A DNA stretch of 64,000 nucleotides from Gaiella occulta (GTDB lineage: Bacteria > Actinomycetota > Thermoleophilia > Gaiellales > Gaiellaceae), in assembly GCF_003351045.1 (NCBI RefSeq), contig NZ_QQZY01000002.1, forward strand, positions 62,001 through 126,000, in the 5' to 3' direction. A model generated the notes under the pieces. It was not told the origin of the DNA, made no database searches, and saw only the letters and a program-made list of their open reading frames with translations. Positions 1 to 10,021 of the stretch are shown here, piece by piece. Numbering within the stretch: the first letter of the stretch is position 1; every line of letters starts with the position of its first letter. A program made the translations under genes and the position numbers.

Positions 1-462
1 CGCCCGTGCCCGTTGGAGGTCGTCGACCTCGACCTGCAGCTGCTCGTGCGCGAGGTGCAGCCGCTCGTCGCCGGCATCGTCCGGCCACACGTCGACCTCT
101 CGCTCGAGCTCGCGCCGGCGGCCGTCCGCGCCGACCGCACGCAGGTGCAGCAGCTGCTGCTCAATCTCGTCACGAACGCCGTGGACGCGATGCCGGCCGG
201 CGGCACGCTCCGCCTCGAGACGGGCTGTGACAGAGCGCGGAGCCGTGCCCGGCTCGTCGTCGCCGACACCGGCGTGGGCATGGACGCGGCGACGCGCGAG
301 CGCTGCTACGAGCCATTCTTCACGACGAAGGGGGAGGGGCGGGGGACAGGCCTCGGGCTCGCTACCGTCTACGGGATCGTCATGGGGCTCGACGGCACGA
401 TCGAGCTCGAGAGCGAGCCGGGCGCGGGCACCCGGTTCACGATCGAGCTGCCCGCGGCGTAG
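1..462 (+). CDS. Sensor histidine kinase, C-terminal ATPase domain (5' partial)
   Basis: The reading frame is open from the first base, so only the C-terminal about 153 residues of a larger protein are present. What is visible is a complete HATPase_c (GHKL) domain: N-box LLLNLVTNAVDAMP, G1-box ADTGVGMD, an F-box with EPFFTTK, and a G2-box GTGLGLATVYG. This order and spacing are typical of NtrB/PAS-type two-component kinases that phosphorylate a partner regulator. The sensor and His-phosphoacceptor regions lie upstream of the window, so the stimulus cannot be named. The next gene, a prenyltransferase, starts 22 bp after the stop and shows no functional link. Confidence 0.88.
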   Translation, partial: RPCPLEVVDLDLQLLVREVQPLVAGIVRPHVDLSLELAPAAVRADRTQVQQLLLNLVTNAVDAMPAGGTLRLETGCDRARSRARLVVADTGVGMDAATRERCYEPFFTTKGEGRGTGLGLATVYGIVMGLDGTIELESEPGAGTRFTIELPAA

Positions 463-484
463 GCGGAGCAGTACGATCGGCGCC

Positions 485-1396
485 GTGCCCGAGGCCGCCG
501 CCAGCGCCGACGCCGTGGAGCTGCCGCGTCGCCGCTCGCCGCGCCGAGCCGCGCTCGTGGCGCTGCGCCCGCGGCAGTGGGCGAAGAACCTGCTGCTCTT
601 CGCCGGCATCATCTTCGCCGCCAAGCTCGGCGAGGTCGTGCGGTGGGCCGAGGCGCTCACCGCGTTCGCCGTCTACTGCGCCGCCTCGAGCGCCGCCTAC
701 ATCGTCAACGACGTGCAAGACGCCGACGACGATCGCCGTCATCCGGTCAAGAGGCGCCGCCCGGTGGCCGCCCGCGAGCTCACGAACCGGCAGGCGCTCA
801 TGCTCGCCGCCGTTCTGGGGGTCGCCGCCCTCGTGCTCGCCGCCGCGCTCGGGGCGCCGTCGGTCGCGCTGCTCGCTGCGTTCGCGCTCCTGCAGGCGGC
901 GTACACCCTGCAGCTCAAGCACGTCGCCCTCGTCGACGTGCTCGTGATCGCGGGGCTGTTCGTGATCCGGGCGGCCGCCGGGGCGGCGGCCGTGGACGTC
1001 CGCATCTCCCCGTGGCTGCTCGTCTGCACGGGGCTGCTGGCGCTCTTCCTCGCTCTCGGCAAGCGCCGCGCGGAGCTCGTGCTCGTCGAGCGCACCGCGC
1101 ACCGTGGACGGCCGGTGCTCGACGGGTACTCGATCGTGCTCGTCGACCAGCTCCTGACGGTGGTCGCCGCCGCCACGATCGCGGCGTACACCGTGTACAC
1201 GCTGACGGCCCGCGACACGCCGGCGCTCGCCGCCACCGTGCCATTCGTCGTCTTCGGGCTCCTCCGCTACCTGCTGCTCGTCCACCGGCACTCCGCCGGG
1301 GAGGAGCCGGAGAACGTGCTGCTCGGCGACCTGCCGATCCTCGTCGCCGTCGCGGGCTGGGCGGTCACCTCTGCCGCGATCCTCGCCTTCGCGTAG
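485..1396 (+). CDS. UbiA-family prenyltransferase, likely decaprenyl-phosphate phosphoribosyltransferase
   Basis: 303-residue polytopic membrane protein of the UbiA prenyltransferase superfamily. The first Mg2+-diphosphate motif is NDVQDADDD beginning at about residue 75, followed by RRHPVKRRRP, and about eight or nine hydrophobic helices follow. The N-terminal RPRQWAKNLLLF segment and the later GYSIVLVDQ segment resemble actinobacterial 5-phosphoribosyl-1-diphosphate:decaprenyl-phosphate transferase (Rv3806c type), which makes the precursor of the arabinose donor used for cell-wall arabinan. A different prenyl acceptor cannot be excluded. The GTG start at 485 is chosen because the family match begins about 25 residues later and upstream sequence in this frame overlaps the kinase gene. 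Confidence 0.8.
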   Translation: MPEAAASADAVELPRRRSPRRAALVALRPRQWAKNLLLFAGIIFAAKLGEVVRWAEALTAFAVYCAASSAAYIVNDVQDADDDRRHPVKRRRPVAARELTNRQALMLAAVLGVAALVLAAALGAPSVALLAAFALLQAAYTLQLKHVALVDVLVIAGLFVIRAAAGAAAVDVRISPWLLVCTGLLALFLALGKRRAELVLVERTAHRGRPVLDGYSIVLVDQLLTVVAAATIAAYTVYTLTARDTPALAATVPFVVFGLLRYLLLVHRHSAGEEPENVLLGDLPILVAVAGWAVTSAAILAFA

Positions 1397-1398
1397 GA

Positions 1399-1414
1399 GC
1401 CTCCGTCAGGAGGC
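1399..1414. terminator. Hairpin between convergent genes
   Basis: A 6-bp perfect stem GCCTCC/GGAGGC with the 4-base loop GTCA lies directly after the UbiA stop and overlaps the stop of the convergent coiled-coil gene. A compact GC stem between converging genes can serve as a bidirectional terminator; there is no U-tract, so this is a modest call. Confidence 0.35.
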
Positions 1415-1849
1415 GGCCGCGACGTGCTCGGAGCGCAGCGGCACGACCTCGCCGCCGGCGGCCGACTCGATCCGCTGCAGGCGGCCGTCGACGCCCCGCC
1501 AGCCCGACGAGACGAGGTCGACGAGGAGCGTGAGATCGTCGAGGCGCGCGTTGCGCTCGGCGATCAGCTCCTGCTCGAGCCGCTCCAGGCGACCGATCAC
1601 GTTGTTCAGCAGACCGCGAATCTCGCCCAGGTTGCGCGCGACCGGCAGCACCTCGCGGCGCAGTCCTTCCTGCACCGCGTCGCCGACCCGATCCGGCACC
1701 GCCGCCGCAAGCGCCGCCGCGACCCGGCCGAGCGCCTCCACCTCCTCGCGCGAGCGCTGGAGCGCCGCCTCGAACCGTGCTTCCTCGCGGCGACCCTCGC
1801 GCGCCTCCGCGATGCGCCGCTTCGCCCGTTCCAGTGCCTGCTCGTCCAT
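1406..1849 (-). CDS. Hypothetical coiled-coil protein
   Basis: 147-residue soluble protein dominated by charged heptad-like helices (ERAKRRIAEAREGRREEA; later RLERLEQELIAERNARL). It has no signal peptide, membrane segment or Cys. The pattern suggests two coiled-coil stretches separated by an alanine-rich helix, as in small scaffolding or granule-associated proteins, but no named family is recognised. The ATG at 1849 lies 26 bp from the divergent queA start, so the two probably share a promoter region. Its stop converges on the UbiA gene. Confidence 0.72.
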   Translation of the reverse strand: MDEQALERAKRRIAEAREGRREEARFEAALQRSREEVEALGRVAAALAAAVPDRVGDAVQEGLRREVLPVARNLGEIRGLLNNVIGRLERLEQELIAERNARLDDLTLLVDLVSSGWRGVDGRLQRIESAAGGEVVPLRSEHVAAAS

Positions 1850-1875
1850 GGGCGCAAGGCTACTCTGGCCGTCGG

Positions 1876-4312
<2,437 letters not shown>

Positions 4313-4325
4313 CCTTCCCGCTCAC

Positions 4326-7037
4326 ATGACCCGCCGCGCAGCCCTCGTCGTCGTCTCGCTCGTCGTCGTCGCACTCGTCGGCGTGGCGCTGCTCGCGATC
4401 CCCGGCTCGCCCATCCACAAGAAGACGACGCTCGGGCTCGACCTCCAGGGCGGCCTCGAGGTGACGCTGCAGGCCGTGCCGCCGAAGGACCGGCCGCTGA
4501 CCAAGGCCGACCTCGAGCGCTCCGTCTCGATCATGCGCGACCGCGTCGACCGCCTCGGCGTGTCCGAGCCGGAGATCCGCACGCAGGGCTCGGACCAGAT
4601 CGCGATCCAGCTGCCCGGCGTCAAGGATCCCGCCGCGGCCGCGAAGATCATCGGCAAGACGGCCACGCTCGAGCTCTACGACCTCGAGGCGAACCTGGCG
4701 CCGCCCTCGATCGACGCACGCCGGTTTCCGGTCGAGAAGGCATCCGTGTACGACCTCCTCGCAGGCCAGCAGGCGCTCGCCGCCAGGGGCGCTCCCGACC
4801 AGTACTGGCTCTTCGACGGCAAGAAGAAGCTGGTCGCCGGGCCCGTCTCCACGAAGGCGGCAGCCCTGCGCAAGTTCGGCGGCAGGGTGCCGAAGGCGTT
4901 CAAGCTCTTCGCCGTGCCGCCCGGCACCGTCGTCGTCTCGTGCGCCCCCGGCGACATCTGCCCCACGCAGTCGGGCGGCAACATCGCGCCCGTGCGCCTC
5001 TGGTACCTGCTGAAATACGATCCGCCGGCCGTGCCCGAGATGACCGGCGCCGACCTGAAGCTCTCCGGCACGCGGCAGGACTTCGACACGCAGACCAACC
5101 AGCCGATCGTGACGATGCAGTTCACGAAGGCGGGCGCCCGCAAGTTCGCCGAGATCACCCGCCGCGAGGCCCAGCGCGGCAAGCTGCTGACGAACACGAT
5201 CGGCGGCGGCCAGAAGATCGAGCAGCACTTCGCGATCGTGCTCGACCGCGAGATCAAGTCGTTTCCGTCGATCGACTGGGAGCGCTATCCGGGCGGCATC
5301 TCCGGCTCGAACGGCGCGCAGATCACCGGCAACTTCACGATCCAGGAAGCCAAGGACCTCGCGCTCGTCTTGCAGACCGGCGCGCTGCCCGTGAAGTTCG
5401 TCACGCTCGACCAGACCGCGATCTCGGCCACGCTCGGCAAGGACTCGCTCAACGAGGCCAAGAAGGCGGCGCTCATCGGCCTGCTCGTCGTCGCCCTCTT
5501 CCTGCTGCTCTTCTACCGCCTGCTCGGACTCGTCGCGGTGCTCGGGCTCGGCATCTACGCCGCCTTCCTCTACGCCGCGATCCTGCTCTTCAACGTCACC
5601 CTGACGTTGCCGGGCTTCGCCGGCCTCGTGCTCACGCTGGGAGTGGCCGCCGACGCGAACGTCGTCATCTTCGAGCGCATCAAGGAGGAGTCGCGCGCCG
5701 GCCGGAGCGTGCGCGCGGCGATCCAGACCGGCTACACGAAGGGCTTCCACACCATCGTCGACGCCAACGTCGTCACCGCGATCACCGCGCTCGTGCTGTT
5801 CGCCGTCGCCACCGCCTCGGTGCGCGGCTTCGCGTTGATGCTGCTGATCGGCACCGCGGTCTCGATGCTCACCGCCGTGCTCGCGACGCGCGCGCTGCTG
5901 TCGCTGCTCGCGGGCTTCAAGTGGTTCGAGAGCCCGCGCTTCGTCGGCGCCGAGGGCCGCGGCATCCCCGGCTGGCTGAAGCTCGACTACATCGGCCGCC
6001 GTCGCATCTGGCTCACGATCTCCGGCGTCGTGGTCGCGGTCTCGATCGTCGCGCTCCTGTTCCTGCGCCTCAACCTCGGCATCGACTTCAAGGGCGGCAC
6101 GCAGCTGTCGTTCAAGACGGCGGCGCCGGTCTCGCTGGAGGCCGTCCGCGCCGAGACCGCCAGAGTGGGCAGGGCGAGCGCCGTCATCCAGGGCCGCGGC
6201 ACGGCGACGAACGGCAAGTATCGGAGCTTCCAGCTGCGTACGGAGACGCTGACGGCCGCCGAGACGGCTCAGCTGCAGTCGAGCCTCGCGCGCTCGGTCG
6301 ACGCGGAGGCGTTCGGCGCGAAGAACGTGTCGTCGAGCTTCGGACGCCAGATCGCCCGCAGCGCGATCTTCGCGATCGTCGTCTCGCTGCTGCTCATCGT
6401 CGGCTACATCTCGACGCGCTTCCAGTGGCAGTTCGCGGCGCCGGTGATCATCGCGCTCGCACACGACGTGATCATCACCGTCGGCGTGTACGCGCTCGTC
6501 GGGCGAGAGGTGACGACGTCCACGGTTGCCGCGGTGCTGACCGTGCTCGGGTACTCGATCTACGACACGATCATCATCTTCGACCGCATCCGGGAGAACG
6601 TGCCGCTCATGAAGCGCGGCTCCTACCGCCAGATCGTCAACGTGTCGCTGTGGGAGACGATCCCGCGCTCCCTCGCCACCTCGTTCATCACGCTGCTGCC
6701 GATCCTCGCGCTGCTCGCGTTCGGCGGCGACACCCTCAAGGACTTCGCGTTCGCGCTGCTCATCGGCATCGCCTCCGGCGCCTACTCGTCCATCTTCGTG
6801 GCGGCGCCCATCCTGTCGATGATCAAGGAGCGCGAGCCCGAGTACGCGCGCCGCAAGCACGAGGACGTGGCCGGCATCCAGTCGGTCGGCGGAGTCGTCG
6901 TCGAAGCGGCTCCCGCGCCCGCGCCCGCTCCCGCTTCCGCGCCCGCGCCCGCCGCCCCCGCCGCCGTTCCGTCGTCGGCGAAGCGCGAGCGCCGGCGCCA
7001 GCGCCGCTCGAATCGCCCGCACGGCCGCGCCCGCTAG
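4326..7037 (+). CDS. secDF: Fused protein-export membrane protein SecDF
   Basis: 903 residues carrying SecD and SecF in one chain, as in Bacillus and some deep actinobacteria. SecD (about residues 1-530) has the GLDLQGGLEV motif, a large periplasmic P1 domain and the FAGLVLTLGVAADANVVIFE transmembrane motif. SecF (from about residue 550) begins WLKLDYIGRRRIWL, contains GIDFKGGTQLSF and VLTVLGYSIYDTIIIFDRIRE. About twelve membrane helices are expected. SecDF uses proton flow to pull translocated proteins out of SecYEG. The last roughly 45 residues are an Ala/Pro-repeat then Arg-rich cytoplasmic tail. ATG 4326 follows yajC by 13 bp. Confidence 0.97.
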   Translation: MTRRAALVVVSLVVVALVGVALLAIPGSPIHKKTTLGLDLQGGLEVTLQAVPPKDRPLTKADLERSVSIMRDRVDRLGVSEPEIRTQGSDQIAIQLPGVKDPAAAAKIIGKTATLELYDLEANLAPPSIDARRFPVEKASVYDLLAGQQALAARGAPDQYWLFDGKKKLVAGPVSTKAAALRKFGGRVPKAFKLFAVPPGTVVVSCAPGDICPTQSGGNIAPVRLWYLLKYDPPAVPEMTGADLKLSGTRQDFDTQTNQPIVTMQFTKAGARKFAEITRREAQRGKLLTNTIGGGQKIEQHFAIVLDREIKSFPSIDWERYPGGISGSNGAQITGNFTIQEAKDLALVLQTGALPVKFVTLDQTAISATLGKDSLNEAKKAALIGLLVVALFLLLFYRLLGLVAVLGLGIYAAFLYAAILLFNVTLTLPGFAGLVLTLGVAADANVVIFERIKEESRAGRSVRAAIQTGYTKGFHTIVDANVVTAITALVLFAVATASVRGFALMLLIGTAVSMLTAVLATRALLSLLAGFKWFESPRFVGAEGRGIPGWLKLDYIGRRRIWLTISGVVVAVSIVALLFLRLNLGIDFKGGTQLSFKTAAPVSLEAVRAETARVGRASAVIQGRGTATNGKYRSFQLRTETLTAAETAQLQSSLARSVDAEAFGAKNVSSSFGRQIARSAIFAIVVSLLLIVGYISTRFQWQFAAPVIIALAHDVIITVGVYALVGREVTTSTVAAVLTVLGYSIYDTIIIFDRIRENVPLMKRGSYRQIVNVSLWETIPRSLATSFITLLPILALLAFGGDTLKDFAFALLIGIASGAYSSIFVAAPILSMIKEREPEYARRKHEDVAGIQSVGGVVVEAAPAPAPAPASAPAPAAPAAVPSSAKRERRRQRRSNRPHGRAR

Positions 7038-7105
7038 CACAGCTCCGCGACAGGCTGTCACGAGAGCCCCGCCGGGAGAGCCGCCCGTCTGCTACTCCTA
7101 CGCCG

Positions 7106-7450
7106 ATGGTCGAGACGGGCGACGCGCCGAACGGCACGTACGAGCGGACGCTCGAGCAGCTCCTGCTCGCCGGCCTCGGCTGGGTCTCGCTCGGCGCCGA
7201 GGCCGCCGACCAGGTCGCCGACGAGCTCGCGCGGCGCGTCGGCATCGACCGTGACGAGATGCGGGGCGCCTTCCGCGACACGGTCACGAGCTGGCGGCGG
7301 GAGGCCGAGCGTCTCGGCACGCGGCGCGGCGAGGCCGGCGACAGGGCGCTGCGGCGGCTCGGCCTCGCCCGTCGCGAGGACGTCGAGGATCTCGCCCTCC
7401 GCGTGGCCCAGCTCGAGCACCGGCTGCGCCTCCTCGAGAGGCGCTCCTGA
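7106..7450 (+). CDS. Hypothetical helical protein, phasin-like
   Basis: 114-residue soluble protein without Cys or signal peptide. The N-terminal half has a short hydrophobic helix (TLEQLLLAGLGWVSLGAEAADQVADELARR) and the C-terminal half ends in a leucine-zipper-like stretch (VAQLEHRLRLLERR). This composition resembles PhaF/PhaI-like granule-associated proteins or small coiled-coil adaptors, but the resemblance is only in pattern. It sits 68 bp after secDF and 55 bp before the UbiB-like kinase on the same strand; proteins of this type are sometimes neighbours of UbiB genes. Confidence 0.7.
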   Translation: MVETGDAPNGTYERTLEQLLLAGLGWVSLGAEAADQVADELARRVGIDRDEMRGAFRDTVTSWRREAERLGTRRGEAGDRALRRLGLARREDVEDLALRVAQLEHRLRLLERRS

Positions 7451-7505
7451 CGCCTCGAGCGCGCGACCTCTTCGCATCGGGACTGCGCGCGTCCACAATG
7501 CGCAC

Positions 7506-9140
7506 ATGAGCCCCGTGCGGCCCCAGCGCAAGATCGGCCGGCTCTCCGAGATCGGGCGCGTCGCCACCCGGCACGGCTTCGGCTACCTCGTCGACCGGCG
7601 CCGTCGGGACGATCGACGCGAGCCCGCCGACCGGGGGCGCCGGCTGCGCGAGATGCTCGACGAGCTCGGCCCGACGTTCGTCAAGTTCGGCCAGCTGCTC
7701 TCGACCCGCCCGGACCTCGTGCCGCCCGACATCGTCGCGGAGCTGCGCGGGTTGCAGGACGACGTCAGCCCGTTCCCGTTCGCCCAGGTGCGCGAGGTCG
7801 TCGAGACGGAGCTCGGGCTCACCGTCGAGCAGGCGTTCACCGCCTTCGACGAGCATCCCATCGCCGCCGCGTCGATCGGCCAGGTACACCGGGCGACGCT
7901 CCCGAACGGGCAGCAGGTGGTCGTCAAGGTGCAGCGCCCCGCGGCTCCGCGCCAGGTGGAGTCAGACCTGCAGTTGATGCGCTCGGCCGCCCGCGTCGTG
8001 CGCGAGCGCGTGCGGGCGCTCGACTTCATCGACGCGGAGGCGCTCGTCGAGGAGTTCGCGCGCTCGATCCACCAGGAGCTCGACTACGGCAACGAGGCCC
8101 GCAACGCGGAGACGTTCCGCCGCAACTTCGGCGACTCCGAGCAGGTCGTCGTGCCGAAGGTGATCCGGCCCTACTCGGGGGAACGGGTGCTCACGCTCGA
8201 GTACCTCGAGGGCGCGCAGTTCGCCGACCTCGATCTCGAGTCGCGCTCCCCGGAGGAGCGGCGCGAGCTCGCCTACCGCATGACCGACGCGTGGATGACG
8301 ATGATCTTCCGCCACGGCTTCTTCCACGGCGACCCCCACCCGGCCAACATCCTGCTGCTCGAGGACGGCCGCATCGGCCTCGTCGACTTCGGCCTCGCCG
8401 GCCGCCTTACCGAGGAGGACATGACCCGCCTGACGCGGCTGTTCGTCGACGCCGCGACGGAGAACGTGGAGGCGCTGCCGCGCCGCCTCTCCGAGCTCGG
8501 CCTGCGCTACCCGAAGGAGCGCGAGGACGAGCTGCGCGCCGCGATCGAGGACCTGTACTACCGCTACTACGGCTCGAGCCTCTCCGAGATCGATCCGATC
8601 GAGGTGATCCGCGAGGGGCTCGACCTCATCTACTCGCTCAACCTGCGCCTGCCGAGCAGGTTCGTCGTGCTCGACAAGACGATCGCGACGCTCGGCGCCG
8701 TCGGCATCGAGCTCTACCCGGAGTTCAACGTGTTCGAGGTCGCGCGGCCGTACGCGCGCGGCCTGCTCGCCGACCGCTTCTCGCCGCGACGGATGTCGCT
8801 GCGCGCCCAGCACGAGGTGCGCGAGCTCGCGGGGATCGCGCGCGAGCTCCCCTACCAGGCGCGCGACGTGCTCGAGCAGGCACGGCAGGGGCAGCTCGAG
8901 CTGCAGCTGCGCAACCCGGGGCTCGACGACCTCGCCTACCACATCGACCACGCGCTCAACCGCCTGGCGGTAGCGCTGATCGTTCTCGGCGGCCTCGTCG
9001 GCTCGTCGATCGTCGGCGTGCTCGCCAAGGAAGGGCCGCGCGTGATGGGCCTCCACGCGCTGTCGTTCGTCGGCTTCGTGATCTCGAGCCTGTTCGGCCT
9101 CTGGCTCGTGTGGGGCATCGCCCGCTCCGGCCGGCTGTAG
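7506..9140 (+). CDS. UbiB/ABC1/AarF atypical kinase family protein
   Basis: 544 residues. The ADCK/UbiB hallmarks are present: the KxGQ motif in FVKFGQLLSTRPD (K60), the Ala-rich nucleotide loop PIAAASIGQVHRA, the VVVKVQRP lysine, catalytic-loop FHGDPHPANILL near residue 275 and metal-binding LVDFGLAG. Two membrane helices at the C-terminus (LIVLGGLVGSSIVGVL and FVISSLFGLWLVWGIA) anchor it. Family members support ubiquinone or other isoprenoid-lipid synthesis by ATPase activity rather than ordinary protein phosphorylation; with no quinone genes nearby the exact lipid pathway is open. Confidence 0.93.
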   Translation: MSPVRPQRKIGRLSEIGRVATRHGFGYLVDRRRRDDRREPADRGRRLREMLDELGPTFVKFGQLLSTRPDLVPPDIVAELRGLQDDVSPFPFAQVREVVETELGLTVEQAFTAFDEHPIAAASIGQVHRATLPNGQQVVVKVQRPAAPRQVESDLQLMRSAARVVRERVRALDFIDAEALVEEFARSIHQELDYGNEARNAETFRRNFGDSEQVVVPKVIRPYSGERVLTLEYLEGAQFADLDLESRSPEERRELAYRMTDAWMTMIFRHGFFHGDPHPANILLLEDGRIGLVDFGLAGRLTEEDMTRLTRLFVDAATENVEALPRRLSELGLRYPKEREDELRAAIEDLYYRYYGSSLSEIDPIEVIREGLDLIYSLNLRLPSRFVVLDKTIATLGAVGIELYPEFNVFEVARPYARGLLADRFSPRRMSLRAQHEVRELAGIARELPYQARDVLEQARQGQLELQLRNPGLDDLAYHIDHALNRLAVALIVLGGLVGSSIVGVLAKEGPRVMGLHALSFVGFVISSLFGLWLVWGIARSGRL

Positions 9141-9215
9141 CGGCCTTGGCGCGGGCGGCGTCGCCCGTGCCGGCAGTGGACGGACCCCACGCACCCGTCC
9201 CTTCCGGGCGGCTGG

Positions 9216-9239
9216 GGACGGATGGTCACACATCCGTCC
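9216..9239. promoter_or_regulatory. Inverted repeat upstream of the response-regulator gene
   Basis: Perfect 9-bp arms GGACGGATG and CATCCGTCC around the 6-base spacer GTCACA. It lies about 50-70 bp before the regulator start, in a position suited to an operator, and is a plausible self-binding site for that regulator. It could alternatively be a weak terminator for the UbiB gene. Confidence 0.4.
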
Positions 9240-9286
9240 GAATGGACATCTGGCGCGGCGCGCGGCGGAGCTCTAGCGTGGCGCCC

Positions 9287-9955
9287 GTGCCCACCGAGCT
9301 GCTTCTCGTCGAGTCGGAGCCCGAGACGCGGGGGTTCCTCGAGCGCCATCTGCGCTCCGACGGCTTCCGCGTGCACGAGGCGGGCTGGGACGCGCAGGCT
9401 CTCGACATCGCCGAGCGCTCGCGCCCGCACGTCGTGATCGCGGGGGAGCCCGATCTGTGCGCGCGGCTGCGGGAAGGGGAGCCCGGCCGTCGCTGGGACC
9501 GGAACGTCCCCGTGATCGTGCTCGCCGACCCCGATGCCGACCCCGTCGACCGCGTGCGCGCGTTCGAGAAGGGAGCCGACGACGTGGTCGAGCGCCACCT
9601 GTACCTCGAGCTCGTGGCGCGGATCCACGCGCTGCTGCGCCGCTCCGGCGTCGGCCTCGCGGACGTGCTCGAGGTCGGCGACCTTGTCATCGACCACCGT
9701 GCCCGGCAGGTGCGCCTCGGCGGCGTCCCGGTGCCGCTCGCCGCGAAGGAGTTCGACCTCGCGGCGCGACTCGCGAGCGACCCGGAGCGCGTGTTCTCGA
9801 AGGAGGAGCTCCTCCGCGACGTCTGGGGGCTGAGGGGCCGGCTCGTGACACGGACGGTCGACTCGCACGCCTCCCGGCTGCGGCGGAAGCTGCGCGCCGC
9901 GGGCGACGGACGCTTCGTCGTCAACGTGTGGGGGAAGGGCTATCGCATGCTGTGA
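9287..9955 (+). CDS. OmpR/PhoB-family regulator with degenerate receiver domain
   Basis: 222 residues: an N-terminal receiver-like domain (about 1-115) and a C-terminal winged-helix DNA-binding domain (about 125-222) with the OmpR signature AAKEFDLAARLASDPERVFSKEELL and TVDSHASRLRRKL ending in VWGKGYRML, each part recognisable. The receiver keeps the fold (LLLVESEPETRGFLE, VPVIVLADP, GADDVVE) but lacks the acidic pair (E-S instead of D-D), has Ala/Gly where the phosphoacceptor Asp belongs (VVIAGE), and lacks the conserved Thr and Lys. It is thus expected to act without phosphorylation. Start choice: GTG 9287; GTG 9278 or ATG 9242 are alternatives. Confidence 0.88.
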   Translation: MPTELLLVESEPETRGFLERHLRSDGFRVHEAGWDAQALDIAERSRPHVVIAGEPDLCARLREGEPGRRWDRNVPVIVLADPDADPVDRVRAFEKGADDVVERHLYLELVARIHALLRRSGVGLADVLEVGDLVIDHRARQVRLGGVPVPLAAKEFDLAARLASDPERVFSKEELLRDVWGLRGRLVTRTVDSHASRLRRKLRAAGDGRFVVNVWGKGYRML

Positions 9956-10021
9956 AGCTGTTTGCGGAGCGTCCTCGGGGCTTCCGGCGGCGCGCGGCGA
10001 GGGGTCGAGTAGCGTGCGCGC

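Noticed and set aside
6900-6966. Repeat tract in the secDF 3' end
   Set aside because: It encodes the Ala/Pro-rich tail of SecDF; codon-level low complexity, not a mobile or regulatory repeat.
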